From Paracoccaceae bacterium (lineage in GTDB: Bacteria; Pseudomonadota; Alphaproteobacteria; Rhodobacterales; Rhodobacteraceae), in the NCBI GenBank assembly GCA_007134405.1, contig SLKW01000203.1, forward strand, positions 1 to 5,249: a stretch of 5,249 nt of DNA. Direction: 5' to 3'. How positions within the stretch are numbered: the first letter of the stretch is position 1; the number at the start of each line of letters is the position of its first letter. The notes under the pieces are model-generated. The model had not been told where the DNA came from, searched no databases, and saw only the letters and a program-made list of their open reading frames with translations. A program made the position numbers and the translations under genes. This document shows, in pieces, positions 1 through 4,673 of the stretch.

Positions 1-191
1 ACGGGCGCACGGTGAACCTTTCGCATCTGGCGAGCCAGTTCCCGGGCGACGCGCAGCATGGATCGAATTACCGTCGCTTGCAGAGGTTTTTCCAGTTTGT
101 GCGCCTTGACGGGGACACGGCTGACGATGATCTCGACCAGGCAGTTCGGGCCGTGCGCGCCATTCACTGCGCTGCGTGACCGAATGCTCAT
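1..191 (-). CDS. Unrecognised protein, N-terminal part only (runs off the left edge)
   Basis: The minus strand is open from an ATG at 191 to the window edge, giving 63 complete codons and no stop. The start is well supported: GAGGAGG (197-203 on the plus strand as its complement) sits 5 bases upstream of the ATG. The protein begins MSIRSRSAVNGAHGPNCLVE; then comes a short hydrophobic strand (VEIIVSRVPV), and from about residue 35 a basic, helix-prone segment with many Arg, Lys, Leu and Gln residues (RSMLRVARELARQMRKVHR). There is no signal peptide or membrane segment in the visible part. I do not recognise the family. It lies downstream of the MscS-like gene in the same orientation, separated by 215 bases that hold a possible leader ORF and an inverted repeat, so it may have its own control. 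That it is a gene rests on the ribosome binding site, the open frame and the mostly G/C third positions. Confidence 0.6.
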   Translation of the reverse strand, partial: MSIRSRSAVNGAHGPNCLVEIIVSRVPVKAHKLEKPLQATVIRSMLRVARELARQMRKVHRAP

Positions 192-231
192 GGCATCCTC
201 CTCTAACTATTCCGGTTGTCTCGTACGGTGC

Positions 232-279
232 CCGGAAACGGAGCGTGACCCGCTCTTGCCCTATCGGCTCCGTTTCCGG
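232..279. repeat. Perfect 13-bp inverted repeat (stem with 22-base loop)
   Basis: CCGGAAACGGAGC at 232-244 is the exact reverse complement of GCTCCGTTTCCGG at 267-279, leaving a 22-base loop. No T-run follows on either strand, so it is not a textbook intrinsic terminator. On the minus strand it lies after the MscS-like gene and about 28 bases before the ribosome binding site of the gene that starts at 191. It could end mscS transcription, act as a leader hairpin for the next gene, or bind a protein. The symmetry is seen directly; the role is inferred. Confidence 0.75.
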
Positions 280-305
280 TGACGGACATGGTCTTGGGAC
301 ATCAT
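261..305 (-). CDS. Possible 14-residue basic leader peptide
   Basis: A perfect AGGAGG (complement at 309-314) lies 3 bases before an ATG at 305 and 6 bases before a second ATG at 302. The ORF reads MMSQDHVRHRKRSR and ends in TAG at 261-263. Half of its residues are His, Arg or Lys. Its last codons before CGA-TAG (CGG AAA CGG AGC) run through the promoter-proximal arm of the inverted repeat at 232-279, so a ribosome on this ORF would mask that arm. This is the geometry of attenuator or ribosome-release leaders. It lies 101 bases past the mscS stop and 69 bases before the next start. It may be chance, because the ORF is very short. The strong ribosome binding site is the only direct evidence that it is translated. 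Confidence 0.3.
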   Translation of the reverse strand: MMSQDHVRHRKRSR

Positions 306-406
306 GGACCTCCTGCTCCGGCAAGATGGGCGACTACCCCGCCACCCGCGCGCATTGCACGGATGACAGGAAACTGGCGTTGAGGGCCTGCGATCGCGTG
401 GCTCGA

Positions 407-1393
407 TCAGGTCGTGGCGCGCACGCGTGGACGCTCCGGTTCACTTCCATGGCCGTGAAGATCGGTGCCGATGCCGAGAACGCGAACCTTCGCAGTCTCT
501 GGCGGGAGATCGGCAGAAGGATCGCCGAAGACGCGGATTCGGCGAATTGGCGCTGATGCACCCCCTCGGCGCAGCGCCTTATCCACCTCGCGCCAGATCG
601 CGTCGCGGGCGTCGATCTCGTGATCGAACCTTTCGAGCCAGTAGCGCATGGCGTAGCGCACGCCCTCGGTCTCGATCGACTGGATGCGCACGTCGGGCGC
701 GGGGCTCTGCTTGATCAGCGGGGCCTTCAGGAGGGCGGCTTGCAGGATCTCGGCGCCCTCGTCCGCCGCGGTGGCATGATCGAGCACGATCTCCATCTGA
801 ACCCTGAACTCGGCGCGCGGGGCGCTGTAGTTCACGATCCTCTGGCGCGAGATCTGGCTGTTAGGCAGGATCACGTAGGTCGAGTCGCGCGTGAGCAGCC
901 GCGTCGTGCGCCAGCCGATCTCGATCACCCGTCCGCGCGCCAGCCCCTCGATGTCGACCCAGTCGCCGATGCGGAACGGCGCTTCGAGGCCGAGCGCAAT
1001 GCCCGAAAGCGTATCGGCGACGACGTTGCGGATGGCGAAACCCAGGAGCGCCAGCACGACGGTGGAGCCCGCGAGCGCGCTGCCGGCGCTGTGACCCATC
1101 AGCAGCATCGCTCCCGAAACGAACGCGACGATGAACAGAAGCGCCGAGACCAGGTCGCGCAGAAGTTTTGGCACCGGCCGGTTGCGCGGCCTCATGCGCG
1201 ACAGAACAAGGTCCGCCACGCGACTGAGCAGCCAGGCGATGCCCAGATAACCCGCCATCCAGAGAGCATTTCGTCCCTGATCGCTCAGTGGAGAGATGCC
1301 GAAACGTTCGCTCGCTACAGATCCGAAGTTCGCCAGTGCCGCAAGTGCGACAATGAAGACGGTGGGAGCGACAAGTCGCCGGAGCATGATCAT
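407..1393 (-). CDS. Small-conductance mechanosensitive channel, MscS family
   Basis: This is a 328-residue inner-membrane channel expected to open under membrane tension and release solutes during hypo-osmotic shock. Hydrophobic segments lie at about residues 5-23, 43-64 and 80-100. A Gly/Ala-rich pore helix follows (about 103-135; SAGSALAGSTVVLALLGFA). Then comes the MscS beta-domain signature: GLEAPFRIGDWVDI at about 135-148, RVIEIGWRTTRL at 155-166, LPNSQI at 176-181 and IVNYS at 186-190. The last ~130 residues form the cytoplasmic alpha/beta vestibule plus a polar tail. The length suits a three-helix MscS. The start at 1393 has GAGGAG six bases upstream; the frame is open further upstream but lacks a comparable site. 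The ATG overlaps the TGA of the zinc-ribbon gene (ATGA, 1390-1393), so translation is probably coupled. The family call is firm; the precise gating stimulus cannot be read from sequence. Confidence 0.93.
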   Translation of the reverse strand: MIMLRRLVAPTVFIVALAALANFGSVASERFGISPLSDQGRNALWMAGYLGIAWLLSRVADLVLSRMRPRNRPVPKLLRDLVSALLFIVAFVSGAMLLMGHSAGSALAGSTVVLALLGFAIRNVVADTLSGIALGLEAPFRIGDWVDIEGLARGRVIEIGWRTTRLLTRDSTYVILPNSQISRQRIVNYSAPRAEFRVQMEIVLDHATAADEGAEILQAALLKAPLIKQSPAPDVRIQSIETEGVRYAMRYWLERFDHEIDARDAIWREVDKALRRGGASAPIRRIRVFGDPSADLPPETAKVRVLGIGTDLHGHGSEPERPRVRATT

Positions 1394-1599
1394 GGTAATC
1401 TCCTCGGATCTCGCGGCGCAGCGATGTGGTTCTTCGCGCGGATCGCGGGACGATCCGTCAGCGCGCGACGCTTCCCCAACGGGTGCGCGGACGCGACGGC
1501 GGTGAACTCGGTGCGGCAGGACGGACAGCGCCATGCCGCGGCGCGCGGCACGGTCCGGCGACAGGTCTCGCAAACAGCGGGGATGAACCGACGATGCAT
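1390..1599 (-). CDS. Small zinc-ribbon protein, coupled to the MscS-like channel
   Basis: This is a 69-residue cytoplasmic protein with two CxxC knuckles: C10-x2-C13, then C25-x2-C28 (CETCRRTVPRAAAWRCPSC), a spacing suited to one zinc ribbon. The rest is basic and Arg/Pro-rich (PLGKRRALTDRPAIRAKNH), with no membrane segment, so a nucleic-acid or protein adaptor role is plausible but unproven. I chose the ATG at 1599 because AAGGA lies about 8 bases upstream. The in-frame ATG at 1605 would sit directly against that site. The gene follows the Rnk-like gene by 42 bases, and its TGA overlaps the channel's ATG in an ATGA. That overlap and the intact Cys pairs are the main grounds for calling it a real gene. 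I do not know a named family for it. Confidence 0.7.
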   Translation of the reverse strand: MHRRFIPAVCETCRRTVPRAAAWRCPSCRTEFTAVASAHPLGKRRALTDRPAIRAKNHIAAPRDPRRLP

Positions 1600-1641
1600 C
1601 GCCATCTTCCTTCATTACGACAGCGCGGGTCTCCGGCCGGG

Positions 1642-2058
1642 TCAGGCCTCGGCTGGAGAGGGGCTCTCGGGCGCGACCTCGAGTACGGTCAGCGCGCGCT
1701 CCTCGCCGCCGCGCATGATCCAGCGGAACCGGTCTCCGGCAGAAAGACCGAGGAGCGCGACGCCGACGGGGGTCAGGACCGAGACGCAGCCGCGGCTGAT
1801 GTCCGCGTGTTCGGGCCAAACCAGCCGCACGCGCAGGGCCCGCCCGGTGAGATCGTCGCGGTACTCCACCTCGCTGCCGATGGTGACGACATCGCCCGGC
1901 AGGCGCGCGGGCGGGACCAGTTTCGCGGCGCTGAGCTTGTTGACCAGCGGATAGGCCGTCTCAGGCAGGCGCGCGAGCGCGGCTCCGGCGAGCGAATCCA
2001 GCCGGTCGACCAGGGTGGCATCGATGACCGCGCGGGCGCGGCGAAGAGAACGGGACAT
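1642..2058 (-). CDS. Rnk-like nucleoside diphosphate kinase regulator / GreA-GreB C-terminal domain protein
   Basis: At 138 residues it matches the length of E. coli Rnk (about 136). A short helical N-terminus (1-45, LVDRLDSLAGAALARLPE) leads into the FKBP-like GreA/GreB C-terminal domain: GDVVTIGSEVEYRD at 55-68, VRLVWPEHADI at 77-87 and VSVLTPVGVALLGLSAGDRF at 92-111, ending LTVLEVAPE. These align with the Rnk pattern DVVTMNSRV...APVGAALLGL..GD. Rnk proteins bind RNA polymerase near the secondary channel, and in enteric bacteria and Pseudomonas they were linked to nucleoside diphosphate kinase levels. The long Gre coiled coil with its acidic tip is absent, so transcript-cleavage activity is not expected. 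GGAG seven bases before the ATG at 2058 sets the start. It lies 45 bases after a second, diverged Rnk-like gene and 42 bases before the zinc-ribbon gene, consistent with one operon. Confidence 0.9.
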   Translation of the reverse strand: MSRSLRRARAVIDATLVDRLDSLAGAALARLPETAYPLVNKLSAAKLVPPARLPGDVVTIGSEVEYRDDLTGRALRVRLVWPEHADISRGCVSVLTPVGVALLGLSAGDRFRWIMRGGEERALTVLEVAPESPSPAEA

Positions 2059-2103
2059 GACGAACTCCGAAGGTTGAAAGAGGGGATACGTGGGGTCGGG
2101 CGG

Positions 2104-2622
2104 TCAGTCGCGCCCGGTCGGAACCGATCCGTGAGGCGCGTGCACGGCCACCACCTGCACCTCGCCTGCGACGCCCTGCGCATCGAGCAATTGCATGCGC
2201 TCGCCGACGGACATGCCGATCAGCGTCACGCCGAGGAAGGTGCCGACGGGCAGTGTGTTGCGCTCCCGGTCCGGATAACCCCAGTGGTAGAGGCTGCGCG
2301 TCTCGAGCCGGCGTCGGTCGAGGGCGAAGCTGACGCGAGACGCGCCGGTCACCACATCGGGCGTAAGCGCAACAGCATCGACGACATTGGCATCCGCCAT
2401 CTTAGCGCGGATCAGACGGGCAAGGCGCAAGAAGAGCGCACCGCCAAGATCCTCGCACCGGCGGCGATGCTCGGCCAGCTGCCAGTAGTCACGGGTGCCG
2501 AGCACCGCCCGGATCGGGCGGAGGGCGGCAACATCGCAAGGCTTCTGCGCAGGTTTCGGGCGATGATGATCGAGAAAGCTTCCTGCCCCATCGGGGTGCA
2601 GGAATTCGAGATAGCGACGCAT
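2104..2622 (-). CDS. Diverged Rnk-like / GreA-GreB C-terminal domain protein
   Basis: This is a 172-residue protein. Residues 36-75 (PIRAVLGTRDYWQLAEHRRR and following) resemble the Rnk N-terminal entry, where a T-x-D-Y/F-x-x-L motif opens a short helical arm. The GreA/GreB C-terminal fold follows: LTPDVVTGASRVSFALD at 86-102, LYHWGYPD at 111-118 and LPVGTFLGVTLIGMSVGERM at 124-143. The usual APVGAALLGL..GD motif is changed to LPVGTFLGVTLIGMSVGE, so it is a distant paralogue of the gene at 1642-2058. About 35 residues at the N-terminus (MRRYLEFLHPDGAG...) have no counterpart in Rnk. I set the start at 2622 because GAGGAG lies five bases upstream; an in-frame ATG at 2661 lacks such a site. It is the first confidently recognised gene of the apparent operon. 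It probably binds RNA polymerase or another protein; this is inferred from the fold. Confidence 0.83.
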   Translation of the reverse strand: MRRYLEFLHPDGAGSFLDHHRPKPAQKPCDVAALRPIRAVLGTRDYWQLAEHRRRCEDLGGALFLRLARLIRAKMADANVVDAVALTPDVVTGASRVSFALDRRRLETRSLYHWGYPDRERNTLPVGTFLGVTLIGMSVGERMQLLDAQGVAGEVQVVAVHAPHGSVPTGRD

Positions 2623-2706
2623 GATGACTCCTCGGCGAGCTCGCGCCCGCCTGGCTGACATTGGTTCTGAGAGAGGGTGCCCCCGGGGGGAGCCGTCAGC
2701 AGGCGA

Positions 2707-2731
2707 CGGTCTCTGCCCGGGGCAGAGACCG
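2707..2731. repeat. Perfect 12+1+12 inverted repeat flanked by 9-bp direct repeats
   Basis: CGGTCTCTGCCC at 2707-2718 and GGGCAGAGACCG at 2720-2731 are exact reverse complements around one central base. As RNA this gives a very stable hairpin with a tight loop. CGTCAGCAG occurs just outside on both sides (2694-2702 and 2732-2740). No T-run follows on either strand. It lies 85 bases upstream of the Rnk-like start on the minus strand. It may be a terminator for upstream transcription, a 5' leader hairpin, or an operator for a dimeric repressor. The symmetry is seen; the role is open. Confidence 0.75.
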
Positions 2732-2849
2732 CGTCAGCAGCGAGCCGGGATGTACCCGGCGCCTGATCAGAGGAGTGAGCGTCGCCATGAGATCGAACAT
2801 AGGCGTTGGCTTGCGACAAGGCAAGTCAACTGTCTGAAAACGGGGAATT

Positions 2850-3059
2850 TCATCGGGCTGTCGCCCTTTGGGCACGGTTGCGGGCAGTGATCGGCATCTG
2901 CGTCGGTGAAAGTCTCCAGGGCCGGTCGCGCACCCGTCCCCCGTCATCCTCCCAACGCGCGAGAGCCTCACCTGCCTGGCTCTCCCGACTTGCACCGAAG
3001 CCGTGCCGCAGCCCGGGCAACGCCCCGAGGGGTCGGTCCGTGAATTCAATACGTCCCAT
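2850..3059 (-). CDS. Doubtful small hypothetical protein
   Basis: This 69-codon ORF begins MGRIEFTDRPLGALPGLRHG and includes ALARWEDDGGRVRDRPWR. It is polar, Arg/Gly-rich, and has no cysteine, signal or membrane segment. A purine-rich GGAAAGG lies about 10 bases upstream of the ATG at 3059, which is only a fair ribosome binding site. It starts 59 bases after the DUF1127 stop in the same direction. Third-position G/C bias looks weaker than in the neighbouring genes, and another frame stays open over the same bases (2696-3070). I do not recognise it. It is listed because it is the best candidate in a gap that otherwise has no gene. Confidence 0.28.
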   Translation of the reverse strand: MGRIEFTDRPLGALPGLRHGFGASRESQAGEALARWEDDGGRVRDRPWRLSPTQMPITARNRAQRATAR

Positions 3060-3118
3060 CTCTCATGCACCTTTCCATTGAGAGCGCCGAAGCGACTCCG
3101 GCAGGACCCGGGCCGCGG

Positions 3119-3418
3119 TCAGCCTTTCGGGCCATCGCCAAGCTTCGACTTACCGGCCGTCCGCGCCAGCGATGCGGGGCGTGGATCATCGGCGACGAGA
3201 TCGTCGACGAAGCGCGGTATCTCGCCGCGGGAGAGACCGATATCGTTGAGCACCCAGTCGTTGAGCCGCTCGAGCGCCCGGATCGTCCGGCGCTGCTGCC
3301 AACGGCGTAACGCCCTGCTCGCGCGCCGCGAGAAGGCTGCGGCAAAACTCGCCGCGTCCCAGCCGTGGAACGGAATCCGCGCGGCGAACGGGTCCAAGGT
3401 GCGTGAACTGCGTGACAT
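3119..3418 (-). CDS. DUF1127 (YjiS-like) domain protein
   Basis: This is a 99-residue cytoplasmic protein. The DUF1127 core lies at about residues 36-70: a basic helix (ALRRWQQRRTIRALERL) followed by the hallmark NDWVLNDIGLSRGEIPRF. Small DUF1127 proteins of 45-50 residues are common in alphaproteobacteria; some take part in RNA-related stress regulation and phosphate/carbon adaptation. This copy has about 35 extra residues before the core and a polar tail of about 30 residues rich in Asp, Lys and Gly. The start at 3418 is favoured because CAGGAG (complement 3425-3430) lies 6 bases upstream. Another in-frame ATG at 3436 would place that ribosome binding site inside the gene and has no clear site of its own. 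No T-run terminator is visible downstream. The domain call is firm; the specific role is unknown. Confidence 0.9.
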   Translation of the reverse strand: MSRSSRTLDPFAARIPFHGWDAASFAAAFSRRASRALRRWQQRRTIRALERLNDWVLNDIGLSRGEIPRFVDDLVADDPRPASLARTAGKSKLGDGPKG

Positions 3419-3810
3419 TGCGATCTCCTGCGTCATCAGGGTCGTTGCCGGACGGATCGGTCCGTTGGCGCGACGACCGTGTGTCCCAGAGCGCCGAAGA
3501 CGACGGCCGCGCTATCTCGCCGCCCCGTCTCGTCGCTCGAATGAGTGGTGAAAATCCGTCAAAGCCCCGCAGCTGGCGCCGAGAATGACCCGGCCCCTGC
3601 GGGGTTAGCCGCGGTTCAGAAGCGGCCCCTTGAAGCCCGGACGTCGCCCGTTATGGCGCAAGAGAATAGCTATGCCTCATATATGGCCACCCGCATGATG
3701 CAGTTCAATCTGGGGCAAGTGGCTGCGACCTAATGTCACCGTGGTGGATTCCAATCGCGCGGCGAACGAACGAACCGGGTTGGCAATAATTACGGTCACG
3801 CGGCCGATCG

Positions 3811-4005
3811 TTTCTGGGCGGCACCCGCGAAGACATCGATCTCGAGGCTGCCTATCAGTTCCTGCGCGACGCCGCCCCGGAACCGCCGCTTGACGCCCGA
3901 GAGTACCTGTTTCATAGGGTTGATCCGGTGAATGCAGCTCCATACTGCTCCGGAGCAACCTCCACGAACTTGATTTCAGGCGGGGAACCTGATCGGCTCT
4001 TTTAA
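3811..4005 (+). pseudogene. Possible decayed gene fragment, family not recognised
   Basis: On the plus strand one frame reads FLGGTREDIDLEAAYQFL, then RDAAPEPPLDAREYLF, from 3811 to about 3915. Third positions are strongly G/C and the residue mix is natural for a real alphaproteobacterial protein. After that the frame continues to a TAA at 4003-4005, but the codons lose the bias and the residues look random (CSGATSTNLISGG). Upstream the frame meets a TAA at 3785-3787, with no start or ribosome binding site. It is the only plus-strand stretch in the window that looks coding. I read it as an internal piece of a lost gene, opposite in direction to everything else. It could still be chance; I cannot name a family. 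Confidence 0.27.
3946..3957. repeat. 12-bp perfect palindrome TGCTCCGGAGCA
   Basis: TGCTCC/GGAGCA is self-complementary with no spacer. It sits in the gene-poor stretch, about 70 bases past the stop of the DUF6522-like gene on the minus strand. With no loop it is a poor RNA hairpin and better suited to a dimeric DNA-binding protein, if it has any role. Confidence 0.4.
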
Positions 4006-4027
4006 CAATCATGGTGCGTCCTGAATG

Positions 4028-4489
4028 TCAGAGCTCCGACCGCGGCGCGTCGAAGCTGATGGCGACCGGGTCGCTGGCAGGAATGTTTCCCGCAATGCTT
4101 CGTTGATCATCGAGTCGCCGCGAGGCTGAATTCTCTGGGGACTGGCCGCTGACTTGTCTTGGGTCGATCGGAGCGGGTGCGTCTGCCGCGCGCGCGTTGG
4201 CGGCATCCGGCTGACAGGCCTCACTGCAAGGCATAGGCGTATCTGCCGAAAGGTTGTCATCCGGGAAAATGATCCTGCCAATCCGGTCGAGCGTGACGCG
4301 TTGTCCGGTCTCGGTCGAGCGGAACGCGGTTCGCGGTGTGGCCGTGTCGCCGGGTCCGAGTTCGTAGTGGTAGCTTATCGCGCCCAGGCTCAAGGCGCCG
4401 TCAAGCGCTTCGCGGGACAACCCGAAGGCTGTCGCAAGCACGTTCATGTCGATCTCGGTTCGGTCGTTGGAGAGACGTAATTGCATCAT
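4028..4489 (-). CDS. DUF6522-like small protein with disordered C-terminal tail
   Basis: This is a 153-residue protein with no signal peptide or membrane segment. Residues 1-75 form a compact domain: IDMNVLATAFGLSREALDGA (13-32), GAISYHYELGPGD (36-48), TPRTAFRSTETGQRVTLDRIG. This fits my recollection of DUF6522, a small family in alphaproteobacteria often found near respiratory or nitrogen-oxide genes, with a short helix-turn-helix-like start and a beta-rich half. Residues 80-153 are Ala/Pro/Asp/Ser-rich, probably disordered, and contain a CSEAC pair at 88-92; this tail appears longer than the family needs. GGAG (complement 4499-4502) lies 9 bases before the first of two adjacent ATGs (4489, 4486). 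It starts 184 bases after the stop of the cytochrome oxidase subunit I gene in the same direction. Function is unknown; the neighbour suggests a respiratory link. The family match is from memory, not from a search. Confidence 0.72.
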   Translation of the reverse strand: MMQLRLSNDRTEIDMNVLATAFGLSREALDGALSLGAISYHYELGPGDTATPRTAFRSTETGQRVTLDRIGRIIFPDDNLSADTPMPCSEACQPDAANARAADAPAPIDPRQVSGQSPENSASRRLDDQRSIAGNIPASDPVAISFDAPRSEL

Positions 4490-4653
4490 CGGTCTTTGCT
4501 CCAGTTACTTGGTGTGATCGTGGGGCGGCCACCATGCGCTGATCGGGCTGGTATCCGTCGGGTTGTCGGTTCGTGCGTAACCTGCCATCGACCACCGGTT
4601 CGGGCACTAACATCGCTCTGCTGATCCGTGCGCAGCGCAAGCAATCGAACCAG

Positions 4654-4673
4654 CCGGCTGGAATTGAAGCCGG
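4654..4673 (-). terminator. Hairpin abutting the cytochrome oxidase stop codon, weak terminator candidate
   Basis: Read on the minus strand, CCGGCT (4668-4673) starts immediately after the TAA and pairs with AGCCGG (4654-4659) across an 8-base loop. The stem is only 6 bp and is followed by CTGGTTCG rather than a T-run. It may slow transcription or protect the 3' end of the message; full intrinsic termination is doubtful. Confidence 0.35.

Larger units (their letters stand above)
2623..3118. other. Stretch of about 500 bases with no confident gene
   Basis: This lies between the DUF1127 gene and the Rnk-like operon. It holds one doubtful minus-strand ORF (2850-3059), the 12+1+12 inverted repeat at 2707-2731, a CCCCCGGGGG palindrome at 2680-2689 and a GAGAGCC/GGCTCTC stem at 2961-2984 with a 10-base loop. 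On the minus strand TTGACT (2824-2829) and TATGTT (2796-2801) lie 22 bases apart, too far for an ordinary sigma-70 promoter. CTTGCC followed 16 bases later by CCTATGTT faintly resembles a heat-shock-sigma promoter. The operon promoter is probably here, but I cannot place it with confidence. Confidence 0.5.
3419..4027. other. 609-base stretch without an intact gene
   Basis: This lies between the DUF6522-like gene and the DUF1127 gene. I find no ORF here with both a ribosome binding site and family-like protein sequence. It contains a short coding-like plus-strand fragment (from 3811), the palindrome TGCTCCGGAGCA (3946-3957), the octamer CGGCCCCT twice (3591-3598, 3623-3630), a small CCCC-TGC-GGGG stem (3594-3604) and three tandem GAAC units near 3763-3775. 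The promoter of the DUF1127 gene should lie in its lower part, but I see no clear -35/-10 pair. The mix of debris and intergenic signals suggests a site of past rearrangement. Confidence 0.5.

Noticed and set aside
1394..1819. N-terminal extension of the MscS frame by 142 codons
   Set aside because: The added residues are Arg-rich and lack hydrophobic character, overlap the zinc-ribbon and Rnk-like genes, and have no start site as good as the GAGGAG ahead of 1393.
620..1954. Long plus-strand ORF of 444 codons
   Set aside because: It lies antisense to the MscS-like, zinc-ribbon and part of the Rnk-like genes. Its protein is Arg/Gly/His-rich with no fold-like pattern, as expected for a mirror frame in GC-rich DNA.
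1426..2658. Plus-strand ORF of 410 codons
   Set aside because: It is antisense to three better-supported genes and of low-complexity charged composition; the minus-strand genes carry real family motifs and ribosome binding sites.
2796..2829. TTGACT and TATGTT as a minus-strand sigma-70 promoter
   Set aside because: The 22-base spacing is too long for sigma-70; a heat-shock-type reading is possible but too weak to annotate.
2696..3070. Minus-strand ORF of 124 codons with a CPGC motif
   Set aside because: It starts at GTG without a properly spaced ribosome binding site, has only one CxxC, and competes with the frame at 2850-3059.
3652..3733. Plus-strand peptide beginning MAQENSYASYMATRMMQF
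   Set aside because: The composition is less random than its surroundings, but there is no Shine-Dalgarno sequence upstream and no recognisable family; too short to support.
3677..4012. Minus-strand ORF of 111 codons
   Set aside because: No ribosome binding site or family-like segment; it is antisense to the more coding-like fragment at 3811.
4490..4673. FNR/CRP-type operator between ctaD and the DUF6522-like gene
   Set aside because: Only a lone TGTGATC half-site was found, with no matching second half at the right distance.
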